Of a stretch of DNA of 49,667 nucleotides, positions 43,168-49,667 are shown piece after piece. This DNA comes from Candidatus Parachristensenella avicola (GTDB taxonomy: Bacteria; Bacillota; Clostridia; Christensenellales; UMGS416). How positions within the stretch are numbered: the stretch's first letter is position 1; every line of letters begins with the position of its first letter. The translations under genes and the position numbers were made by a program. Under the pieces are notes generated by a model that searched no databases, was not told where the DNA came from, and saw nothing but the letters and a program-made list of their open reading frames with translations. The DNA lies in the NCBI GenBank assembly GCA_904420205.1, contig CAJFUN010000045.1, positions 68,137 to 117,803 of the forward strand, in the 5' to 3' direction.

Positions 43168-44619
43168 TTACATCGCCTTTAGCCGTGCGATCGCCGTCTC
43201 CACCCGCTTCAGCGATTCATCTTTGCCCAGCAAGTATCCAATCTCATATGCGCCGCCCGGCGTGGCTTCCTTACCGGAAAGAGCGATGCGCAGCGGCCAT
43301 AGCACCGCGCCGTTTTTGAGGCCCTTGCTTTCTATATAGCCGGAAACCAGCGTCCGAAGCCCCTCCTCGGAAAAATCCTCCAGTCCACGCAGAGGCTCCA
43401 GCAGCTCCTCCAGCACAGCCAAGGCGCTGGAGGGCGTTGTCTTCTGCCGCTTATTGGTATAAAGGGCCAGATCATAGTCAGGCAGTTGGCTTAAAAAGCC
43501 GATCTTATCCACCACATCCGGCAGCACCTCGCAGCGGGGCTGCATCAACTCAGCCAGGCGTCGGGTGTCGAACCGGTCGACGTCGATTGCCCGAGCGAAA
43601 TAGGGCCGTACCAGTTGGTGGAACGCATCAAGATCAAGGCTGCGAATATATTCGGCGTTAAACCAGGTAAGCTTGGCCATATCAAAGATAGCTGGCGATT
43701 TGCTGAGCCCTTGCAGGCTAAAGGCCTTGACCAGCTCTTCCAAAGTGAACCGCTCCTGATCCGTGCCGGGATTCCAGCCCAGCAAGGCCACATAGTTCAC
43801 AATGGCGTCCTTCAGATAGCCCATCTCCAGGAGATCTTCAAAGGAAGGGTCACCCTTGCGCTTTGACAGCTTCCGATGGCTGTCCGCCATGACGGGGGGC
43901 AGATGAATATAAGTGGGTTTCTCCCAGCCAAAGGCGTCGTAGAGCAAATTGTATTTCGGCGTAGAGGAAAGATATTCGGTCCCCCGCATGATATGGGTAA
44001 TGCCCATGGTATGGTCGTCAACCACATTGGCGAAATTATACGTGGGCAGACCGTCGCTTTTGAGCAGCACCGTATCGTCCAGCGTGGCGTTCTCCACCTC
44101 AATATGCCCGTAGATTACATCATCAAACCCGCTGACGCCCTCGGTGGGAACGTTCTGGCGGATCACATAGGGCTCACCGGCTTCTATCCTGGCGCGCACT
44201 TCTTCTTTGGGCAGGTGCATACAGTGTTTATCGTATTTAAAGGTTTCTCCCTTGGCTTCCGCCTGGCTGCGCAGCGCTTCCAGCCGCTCCTTGGTGCAAA
44301 AGCAGACATAGGCCGCCCCTTTTTCCACCAGTTCCCAGGCATAGGGGGCGTACATGTCCTTGCGTTGGCTCTGGATATATGGACCGCACGGGCCGCCTAC
44401 ATCCGGCCCCTCGTCCCAGTCCAACCCCGCCTGCTTTAGGCTTCGATACATCAGCTCCACTGCGCCCTCCACCAAGCGCTGCTGATCGGTATCTTCGACC
44501 CGCAGGATGAAGTTGCCCCCCTGAGACCGGGCAAACAGCCAAGTATACAGCGCTGTTCGTAAATTACCCAGGTGCATGTAGCCCGTGGGGCTCGGCGCGA
44601 AACGTGTTCTCACTTGCAT
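43168..44619 (-). CDS. gltX: Glutamyl-tRNA synthetase
   Basis: The 483-aa protein is a class I synthetase: HIGH motif as PSPTGYMHLGNLRTALY at residues 8-24, and KMSKS motif as KLSKRKG near residue 250. It charges tRNA-Glu in the cytoplasm. Because a GlnRS is encoded next to it, this is likely the discriminating form. It is the second gene of the glnS-gltX transcript (45-base gap). The ATG is preceded by GGAGTCC. Confidence 0.95.
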   Translation of the reverse strand: MQVRTRFAPSPTGYMHLGNLRTALYTWLFARSQGGNFILRVEDTDQQRLVEGAVELMYRSLKQAGLDWDEGPDVGGPCGPYIQSQRKDMYAPYAWELVEKGAAYVCFCTKERLEALRSQAEAKGETFKYDKHCMHLPKEEVRARIEAGEPYVIRQNVPTEGVSGFDDVIYGHIEVENATLDDTVLLKSDGLPTYNFANVVDDHTMGITHIMRGTEYLSSTPKYNLLYDAFGWEKPTYIHLPPVMADSHRKLSKRKGDPSFEDLLEMGYLKDAIVNYVALLGWNPGTDQERFTLEELVKAFSLQGLSKSPAIFDMAKLTWFNAEYIRSLDLDAFHQLVRPYFARAIDVDRFDTRRLAELMQPRCEVLPDVVDKIGFLSQLPDYDLALYTNKRQKTTPSSALAVLEELLEPLRGLEDFSEEGLRTLVSGYIESKGLKNGAVLWPLRIALSGKEATPGGAYEIGYLLGKDESLKRVETAIARLKAM

Positions 44620-44664
44620 GGTATGGACTCCTTACGCCGGGAATATCCCCGGCCGCACATAATC

Positions 44665-46353
44665 TTATTTACCGGCGACCTTCGCCCAGGTATCCTTCAG
44701 GCCCACAATCCGATTAAAAACCGGGTGCCCTGGCTGTGAATCCGGATCCGTGACAAAATATCCCTGCCGCATGAACTGGAACCGGGAGAGCGCCTCAGGC
44801 TCCCGGAGCGAGGCCTCCGCCACCGCATGATCCAATACGGTCATGGAATCAAAGTTGATCCGGTCCATGTAGTCGTCATGCTCGCCGCCGCCCTCCTGGT
44901 CCTTCAGCAGCGATTCATACAACCGCACCTCGGCATGTACCGCCGTAGCGGCGTCTACCCAGTGGATGGTACCTTTTACCTTCCGGCCGGCTGTGGGGCC
45001 GCCGGTATAGCTGTCCGGATCATAGCTGCAAACCAGTTCCCGGATCGAGCCGTCCTCGTTCTTAACCACCTCGTCGCAGCGGATAATATAGGCGCTTTTG
45101 AGGCGCACCTCGCCGCCGGGTTTGAGCCGGAAGAACTTATTCGGCGCGTTCTCCATGAAATCGCTGGCTTCAATATACAGCTCGCGGCTGAAGGGCACCT
45201 GCCGCACGCCCATCTCCGGATGTCCAGGATGGTTTTCCACGGTCAATGTCTCATGTTTGTCAGCCGGATAATTGGATAAGACCACTTTGACCGGTTCCAG
45301 CACGCACATGGCCCGGGGAGCCGTTTCATTGAGCTCATCCCGGATGCAGGATTCCAGCAGGCTGACATCGACCGTGCTGGCCGCCCGGGCGATTCCCGCT
45401 CGCCGGATAAACTCCCGGATGGAGGCCGGCGTATAGCCCCGGCGGCGCAGTCCCCGCAGGGTCGGCATACGGGGATCGTCCCATTCCTTGACATATCCTC
45501 CTTCCACCAGGCGGCGCAGATAGCGCTTGCTCATGATGGTGCCCGTCATATTCAGCCGGGCAAACTCGATCTGCCGGGGCGGGTATTCAAAGCCCACCTC
45601 CCGCACCACCCAGTCGTACAGCGGGCGGTGATCATCAAACTCCAGCGAACACAATGAATGGGTTACGCCCTCAATGGCGTCGCCCAACGGATGGGCGTAA
45701 TCATAGGTAGGGTAGATGCACCATTTATCGCCGGTCTGATGGTGCGTCGCAAAGCGGATACGGTACAGCGTGGGATCGCGCATATTCATATTGGGGCTGG
45801 CCATATCGATCTTGGCCCGGAGCACCCGGGAACCTTCCGGGAATTCCCCCGCCTTCATCCGGCGGAATAAGTCCAGGTTTTCCTCTACGCTGCGGTTGCG
45901 GTAGGGGCTGTCCTTACCCGGCTCGGTCAGCGTGCCGCGGTATTCACGCATCTCTTCGGCCGTCAGGTCGTCCACATAGGCCTTGCCCTTTTTAATCAGC
46001 CGCTCGGCGTATTCATAGATCTGATCAAAATATTCCGAGGCGTAATGCACCTCCGCCCAGTCGAAACCCAGCCAGTGAATGTCCTCGAACATGGCCTCGA
46101 TAAAGCGGGGATCCTCCTTTTCCGGGTTGGTATCGTCAAAGCGCAGGCAGCATTTGCCGCCGTACTTCTCCGCGATGCCAAAATCCACCACAATCGCCTT
46201 GCAATGGCCGATATGCAGGTAGCCGTTGGGTTCGGGCGGGAACCGGGTCTGGATGTGATCCTTCACCTTGCCGGCTTCGATATCCTGGTTAATGGCCTCC
46301 TCGATAAAGTTCTCGGCCGGTCGCACATGAGCCTTTTCCAGTCTCCCAGTCAT
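44665..46353 (-). CDS. glnS: Glutaminyl-tRNA synthetase
   Basis: I start at ATG 46353 (MTGRLEKAHVRPAENFI), since AAAGGAG fits it; GTG 9 bases upstream is too near that site. The 562-aa protein has the HIGH variant HIGHCKA in PPEPNGYLHIGHCKA and the KMSKS variant IMSKRYLRRL, and the C-terminal beta-barrel anticodon-binding domains of GlnRS. It charges tRNA-Gln directly, so this organism need not rely on the GatCAB amidation route for Gln. First gene of the transcript; promoter 46397-46425. Confidence 0.95.
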   Translation of the reverse strand: MTGRLEKAHVRPAENFIEEAINQDIEAGKVKDHIQTRFPPEPNGYLHIGHCKAIVVDFGIAEKYGGKCCLRFDDTNPEKEDPRFIEAMFEDIHWLGFDWAEVHYASEYFDQIYEYAERLIKKGKAYVDDLTAEEMREYRGTLTEPGKDSPYRNRSVEENLDLFRRMKAGEFPEGSRVLRAKIDMASPNMNMRDPTLYRIRFATHHQTGDKWCIYPTYDYAHPLGDAIEGVTHSLCSLEFDDHRPLYDWVVREVGFEYPPRQIEFARLNMTGTIMSKRYLRRLVEGGYVKEWDDPRMPTLRGLRRRGYTPASIREFIRRAGIARAASTVDVSLLESCIRDELNETAPRAMCVLEPVKVVLSNYPADKHETLTVENHPGHPEMGVRQVPFSRELYIEASDFMENAPNKFFRLKPGGEVRLKSAYIIRCDEVVKNEDGSIRELVCSYDPDSYTGGPTAGRKVKGTIHWVDAATAVHAEVRLYESLLKDQEGGGEHDDYMDRINFDSMTVLDHAVAEASLREPEALSRFQFMRQGYFVTDPDSQPGHPVFNRIVGLKDTWAKVAGK

Positions 46354-46396
46354 AAGCCACACTCCTTTGTCATTTTCCTTAAGTTTACGATATTTT

Positions 46397-46425
46397 ATTG
46401 TACCACAAGCGACGGGATGTTACAA
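46397..46425 (-). promoter_or_regulatory. Promoter of glnS-gltX
   Basis: Minus strand: TTGTAA, 17 bases, TACAAT. Confidence 0.65.
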
Positions 46426-46465
46426 CGAATTTTGCGTCGAACGGCCGATTTCCCAGCGATGCAAA

Positions 46466-46490
46466 AAAGGACGGAACCCGTCCGTCCTTT
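46466..46490 (-). terminator. Terminator of the NYN gene
   Basis: 10-bp stem AAAGGACGGA / TCCGTCCTTT, loop ACCCG, then TTTTTT on the minus strand, 17 bases after the stop codon. Confidence 0.85.
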
Positions 46491-46507
46491 GCGTATGAGC
46501 CGCCGCT

Positions 46508-47506
46508 CTACAAGATCTTCAGCAGCATGGAATGCGCTTCGTCAAATTCGACCCGCAGCACGCCGGCCTTTTCCAGCTCGCGCATCACGTCCGAAAAGCG
46601 AGAAAATCCCAGGCTTCGCTCGTCAAAATCCGGATAGACTCCCTGCACCGCCGCCTTGACGATGGAAGGATTCACACGATCGAAGCCGTCTTCCTTAAAC
46701 TTTTTCAAGATATCAGCCACCATACTTTTCCAGTTGGACCTGTTCAGCTTCACCGGGCTTGCCGCCTCTCCCCCATTATCCAGCGAAACCTTCAGCGAAT
46801 GATGGTCGTCCTCCACCCGGATGGTCTTGAACTTGCGCGCCAGGCTCATCAGCAGCTTGCCAAAGGATGTAAAGCCATAATTCTTTTCGTTAAAATCAGG
46901 TTTCAGCCGGCATAAAGTCTTTTTCAGCTCGCTGGCATAAAGGAAATCTTCCTCGCCGTCCTCCTGGTCCCTCAGGATGCGCTCTACCAGGCTGTTGAGC
47001 TCCTCCGGCGTGTTGCCGTTCACCTCCGGCGCTGGGCTTCGCGTCTTACCCCGGCGGCTGGTCGCCGAGCTCACCGTCTCCAGGAATATAAATTCGTTGC
47101 AGGCGTTGATGAAAACCTTGCTGGCCACCTCGCTCCGAGAGATACCCAGCACATATTTGCCCATGCTCTTAAGCTTGCCCACCAGGGGCGTATAGTCTGA
47201 ATCGCCGGATACAATGCAGAAGCAGTCGATCAGCTCGTTCTTATAAGCCACCTCCAGGGCGTCGATGACCAGCTGAATATCCAGGTTATTTTTTTGATTA
47301 TACCCCCACCGCAGGGAGGGTACTACATTGAAGGTGTTGCTCAGAAGAAGTTCCTTAAGCTCATCATAGCGCTCATTATAGCCGTACACCTTCCCAATCA
47401 GAATGTCCCCGCGAATCTTCACCTTCTCGATGACATCTGTTAGCGTCTCCACCTTGCCTCCGCAGTTTTCCAGATCCACAAACAGCGCGTAGTTGCTCTT
47501 TTCCAT
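46508..47506 (-). CDS. NYN-domain protein with two OST-HTH/LOTUS domains
   Basis: Start at ATG 47506 with AAGGAGGTGAGATC; 332 aa. Residues 1-145 form a NYN (PIN-like RNase) domain with aspartates in FVDLEN, LDIQLVIDAL and SGDSDYTPL. Two OST-HTH (LOTUS) domains follow, about 170-245 (ASELKKTLCRLKPDFNEKNYG) and 255-332 (VKAAVQGVYPDFDERSLGF). LOTUS domains bind RNA, including G-quadruplex RNA, so the protein may cut or regulate RNA. It has no partner gene on the same strand. Confidence 0.88.
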   Translation of the reverse strand: MEKSNYALFVDLENCGGKVETLTDVIEKVKIRGDILIGKVYGYNERYDELKELLLSNTFNVVPSLRWGYNQKNNLDIQLVIDALEVAYKNELIDCFCIVSGDSDYTPLVGKLKSMGKYVLGISRSEVASKVFINACNEFIFLETVSSATSRRGKTRSPAPEVNGNTPEELNSLVERILRDQEDGEEDFLYASELKKTLCRLKPDFNEKNYGFTSFGKLLMSLARKFKTIRVEDDHHSLKVSLDNGGEAASPVKLNRSNWKSMVADILKKFKEDGFDRVNPSIVKAAVQGVYPDFDERSLGFSRFSDVMRELEKAGVLRVEFDEAHSMLLKIL

Positions 47507-47598
47507 GATCTCACCTCCTTTCCGCTTTGTCCGCTCCGTGCCAGTATACCCCATTTTGTCAAATCATTCTAGCCCCGGTGGATTTTGAGCCGCTCAAG

Positions 47599-47627
47599 TG
47601 GACAGTAGGTTCCCGCTTTGGTACAAT
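47599..47627 (+). promoter_or_regulatory. Promoter of the HAD phosphatase gene
   Basis: TGGACA 47599-47604, 17 bases, TACAAT 47622-47627. Confidence 0.65.
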
Positions 47628-47651
47628 CAAACAAGCAAGGAGGTGGCCGTC

Positions 47652-48233
47652 ATGAACGTATACGATTTTGATCAAACCATCTATATGCGCGATAGCACCG
47701 TGGACTTTTACCTTTTCTGCCTGCGCCGATACCCCTCCATCTGCCGCTTTATCCCCGGCCAGCTCTCTGGCGCGCTGCTGCTGGCGCTGGGTTTTGCCGA
47801 TAAGACGGCCTTTAAGCAGCGCTTTTTCGCCTACTATCGGGGCATCCCCCATCTGGAGGCCTTGGTTCCCGTATTTTGGGACAGCCATGAGGCCGGTATC
47901 AAAGACTGGTATAAGCGCCAACACCGGCCCGACGACGTAATCATTTCCGCCTCCCCGGAATTTCTGCTACGGCCCATCTGCACACGCCTGGGAATCAAAT
48001 ACCTTCTAGGCTCCCGAGTGGATCCGGAAAGCGGCGTCTACACCGGAAAAAACTGCGACGGCCGGGAGAAGGTGCGCCGCTTCCGCGAAGCCTTTCCTCA
48101 GGGCGAAATCGACTGCTTCTATTCTGATTCGCTCTCTGATACGCCGCTGGCCCGGATCGCCCGGGAAAGCTACGCCGTCCGCAGGGATAAGCTCATTCCC
48201 TGGGCGGAATATGAATCAGCCAAAAAACGCTGA
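47652..48233 (+). CDS. HAD-IB family phosphatase
   Basis: Start at ATG 47652 after AAGGAGG; 193 aa. HAD motifs: D5-F-D7-Q-T (nucleophile and acid), S in IISASPEFL, the lysine in GREKVRR and the metal site SDSLSD. The alpha-helical cap between motif I and II fits type IB phosphatases of the phosphoserine-phosphatase group. The substrate is a small phosphomonoester, possibly a lipid-linked one. It diverges from the NYN gene. Confidence 0.9.
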   Translation: MNVYDFDQTIYMRDSTVDFYLFCLRRYPSICRFIPGQLSGALLLALGFADKTAFKQRFFAYYRGIPHLEALVPVFWDSHEAGIKDWYKRQHRPDDVIISASPEFLLRPICTRLGIKYLLGSRVDPESGVYTGKNCDGREKVRRFREAFPQGEIDCFYSDSLSDTPLARIARESYAVRRDKLIPWAEYESAKKR

Positions 48234-48234
48234 C

Positions 48235-48270
48235 AGGAGGCTGTGGCCGAAAAGGCGCGGCCTCCTTTTT
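48235..48270 (+). terminator. Terminator of the HAD phosphatase gene
   Basis: Stem AGGAGGC (48235-48241) with GCCTCCT (48260-48266), then TTTT, immediately after the stop. Confidence 0.75.
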
Positions 48271-48380
48271 GCGTCAAAAAATGATTTAGCCCACAAAATC
48301 CCCGTATATAAGGCAAATTCAAGCTATGGCGGTTTCTCTTTTACTACTACTTAATTGCTAATTTTGACGGCACAACCACA

Positions 48381-48413
48381 AAAGGCTGACTGAGATTTTC
48401 TCAGCCAGCCTTT
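48381..48413 (-). terminator. Terminator of the surface-protein gene
   Basis: Stem AAAGGCTG-A-CTGAGA with TCTCAG-C-CAGCCTTT, ending in TTTT on the minus strand, 25 bases after the stop. Confidence 0.75.
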
Positions 48414-48438
48414 CTGCATAGAAACCGGTTTTCGTTTT

Positions 48439-49500
48439 TTAGTGTTTCGCCGCTCTCTTTCTGCCGTACGCAACTGTGCCCGCAATACCGGCGCCTGCCG
48501 CAAGCAGGAGCATGCCCCACAGCATCATATTGTTGTTGTCGCCAGTCTTGGGGGATTCCGTGCTCTCCTTGTCCGTGGAAGCGGGCGTGGAGGTCGGATT
48601 GGGGGTATTGGTCGGGTCAGGTGTCGACGTGGGCGCAGGCGTGGTCTCAGCAGGCACATAATTCGGATCTTCCGCGCCGCAGACGGTGCATTTGCCATCT
48701 TGGTAGGTATGTGCCAATTTTGCAATCACTTTGCCCTGTTCAATGACTTCACCACAGCCCTTGCACACTGTGTCGCCAGTATAACCTTCTTCAGTGCAGG
48801 TGGCTTCCTTCGCGCCGACAATTTCGGTTTCCCCATGCTCTCCCGTTGGGGGAATCACTTCAGATTCCTTGTATCCGCATACGCAGGAACGTTCTTTTGT
48901 TCCCTCTTGCGTTTCAGTCGGCGCCTTTACCTCGGTCCATTCTCCGAAGCTATGGTTTGCCGTCGTGGCTTTGATGCTATCTTCCTTATTGGGACAGGCG
49001 GGATCCTGACATTCCTTCCAGTGATTGGTTCCGTCGTACTGATATTCGCCGTAATCGTGCAGCACCGGCGCGACTATATCCATCACGATGCTTCTACCGC
49101 TGTCGCCGCCATCCCGGATAGCGTAAGGCTTTACCGTTTGTCCATTGACAGAAATGGTAACGTCAAGGTCCTGTAGGTTATCAATGTCAAAGCTATATCC
49201 CGCTTTGGTCCAGATATAGAAATAATACCGATATGTGTCATCATGCGCTTTGAGCGGCTCAGTTATTTCCACATCACCGCCGCTACCGGTTCTGACTAGC
49301 TTCGCAGTTTGCACCCACAATTTGTCAGAATTTGCCGTTACATTCTTCCCGTCCCATGTTTCTCCCACGGTGTAATTGTTGACAGTGAGGGAAAACGAGT
49401 CAATATTTTCGTTCCCTCCCGCAGCCAATGCCGTGATAGGCAGCATCATGCAGACCATAGCGGCTGCCACGAGCAGAGCCATCCATCTTTTCTTTTTCAT
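48439..49500 (-). CDS. Cell-surface protein with PxTGD anchor
   Basis: Start at ATG 49500 with GAAGGAGGG; 353 aa. Signal peptide (MKKKRWMALLVAAAMVCMML, cut near AAGG), an N-terminal domain of about 130 residues with several beta strands (SFSLTVNNYTVGETWDG), then cysteine/histidine modules (NHWKECQDPACP, RSCVCGY, DTVCKGCGE, GKCTVCGAE) like those of the large beta-helix protein in this window, a Pro/Thr-rich linker and SPKTGD followed by a membrane helix and RKRAAKH tail. Sortase attachment to the wall is likely. Function unknown. Confidence 0.88.
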   Translation of the reverse strand: MKKKRWMALLVAAAMVCMMLPITALAAGGNENIDSFSLTVNNYTVGETWDGKNVTANSDKLWVQTAKLVRTGSGGDVEITEPLKAHDDTYRYYFYIWTKAGYSFDIDNLQDLDVTISVNGQTVKPYAIRDGGDSGRSIVMDIVAPVLHDYGEYQYDGTNHWKECQDPACPNKEDSIKATTANHSFGEWTEVKAPTETQEGTKERSCVCGYKESEVIPPTGEHGETEIVGAKEATCTEEGYTGDTVCKGCGEVIEQGKVIAKLAHTYQDGKCTVCGAEDPNYVPAETTPAPTSTPDPTNTPNPTSTPASTDKESTESPKTGDNNNMMLWGMLLLAAGAGIAGTVAYGRKRAAKH

Positions 49501-49523
49501 CAATCAAACCCTCCTTCAAGTTG

Positions 49524-49667
49524 TTATTCCGAACTCGAAAGAGGGTTTATGGCAGAGCTCTCCTCCGAGGCAGAACGGATTTTTGCCTCAGAGGTGGTGT
49601 CCTCAGAGGTGGTGTCCTCAGAGGTGGTGTCCTCAGAGGTGGTGTCCTCAGAGGTGGTGTCCTCAGA
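49524..49667 (-). CDS. C-terminal end of a protein with SEDTT repeats, partial
   Basis: The minus frame that ends with TAA at 49524-49526 is open to the window edge: it reads SEDTT repeats, then SEAKIRSASEESSAINPLSS and SE before the stop. It is 23 bases upstream of the surface-protein gene on the same strand, so an operon is likely. The start lies beyond the window. Low-complexity repeats of this kind usually form extended, surface-exposed linkers or tails. Confidence 0.6.
   Translation of the reverse strand, partial: SEDTTSEDTTSEDTTSEDTTSEDTTSEAKIRSASEESSAINPLSSSE
49586..49667. repeat. 15-bp tandem repeat, five and a half copies, at the window edge
   Basis: CCTCAGAGGTGGTGT repeats exactly from 49586 to 49660, then 7 more bases. 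The unit is a multiple of three, so copy-number change keeps the frame. The window stops inside the array, which may reflect an assembly break. Confidence 0.95.

Noticed and set aside
47543..47562. TTGACA near TATACT upstream of the NYN gene as its promoter
   Set aside because: The two boxes are only 8 bases apart, too close for sigma-A use; the real promoter is not clear.

Overview
The window looks like a chromosomal stretch of an anaerobic, Gram-positive member of the Clostridia. Pointers are strong AGGAGG ribosome-binding sites, TTGACA/TATAAT promoters with 17-base spacers, occasional TTG/GTG starts, the UPF0237-UPF0210 (ACT-PFL) pair, an NfnAB-type bifurcating transhydrogenase, an AdhE-like iron alcohol dehydrogenase preceded by a Rex-like site, and surface proteins ending in PxTxD plus a membrane anchor. 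The genus cannot be named from the sequence alone; a moderately GC-rich gut lineage such as Christensenellales would fit but is only a guess. No phage, insertion sequence, CRISPR array or rRNA was seen.

Layout. 1-7.1 kb, minus strand: an APH-fold kinase cut by the window edge, a PHP phosphatase with a DUF4838 glycoside-hydrolase-like protein, a GNAT enzyme, a NUDIX / histidine-phosphatase / AEC-transporter operon and an Eis-like acetyltransferase. 7.2-9.1 kb, plus: a YtrA-type GntR regulator with an ABC-2 exporter, under a promoter that carries a perfect 14-bp-arm operator. 9.2-12.2 kb: a cyclophilin-like lipoprotein, DUF3737, an 82-aa protein and a divergent LysR regulator. 12.4-16.4 kb, plus: a pentapeptide-repeat protein, a GH29 alpha-L-fucosidase and a DUF5107-TPR protein. 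16.6-18.5 kb, minus: a glycosyltransferase fused to a PlsC-type acyltransferase. 18.7-19.7 kb: a TIM-barrel sugar isomerase.

19.7-23.6 kb is the most unusual part. A ~245-nt minus-strand transcription unit with its own promoter and terminator has no start codon in its best reading frame and forms several hairpins, so it is a candidate structured RNA. Its promoter shares a -10 region with the divergent promoter of a 1185-aa beta-helix surface protein. 23.7-29.4 kb: UPF0210/ACT, the alcohol dehydrogenase and nfnAB (redox metabolism). 30.0-32.0 kb: a GNAT-nitrilase-GNAT operon. 32.2-38.1 kb: a five-gene operon (BadF-type sugar kinase, ROK repressor, two DegT aminotransferases, a ceramidase-like hydrolase) that looks like an undescribed amino-sugar or aminocyclitol pathway. 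38.3-38.5 kb: two tRNA-Met genes (initiator and elongator), both with an irregular T-stem. 38.7-42.4 kb: a heterodimeric ABC exporter. 42.8-46.4 kb: glnS, gltX and a small membrane protein. 46.5-48.2 kb: a NYN-LOTUS RNA-binding protein diverging from a HAD phosphatase. 48.4-49.7 kb: a second PxTGD-anchored surface protein, and the window ends inside a 15-bp tandem repeat that encodes SEDTT repeats at the C-terminus of another protein.

Functions come from motif recognition by eye; no database search was run.
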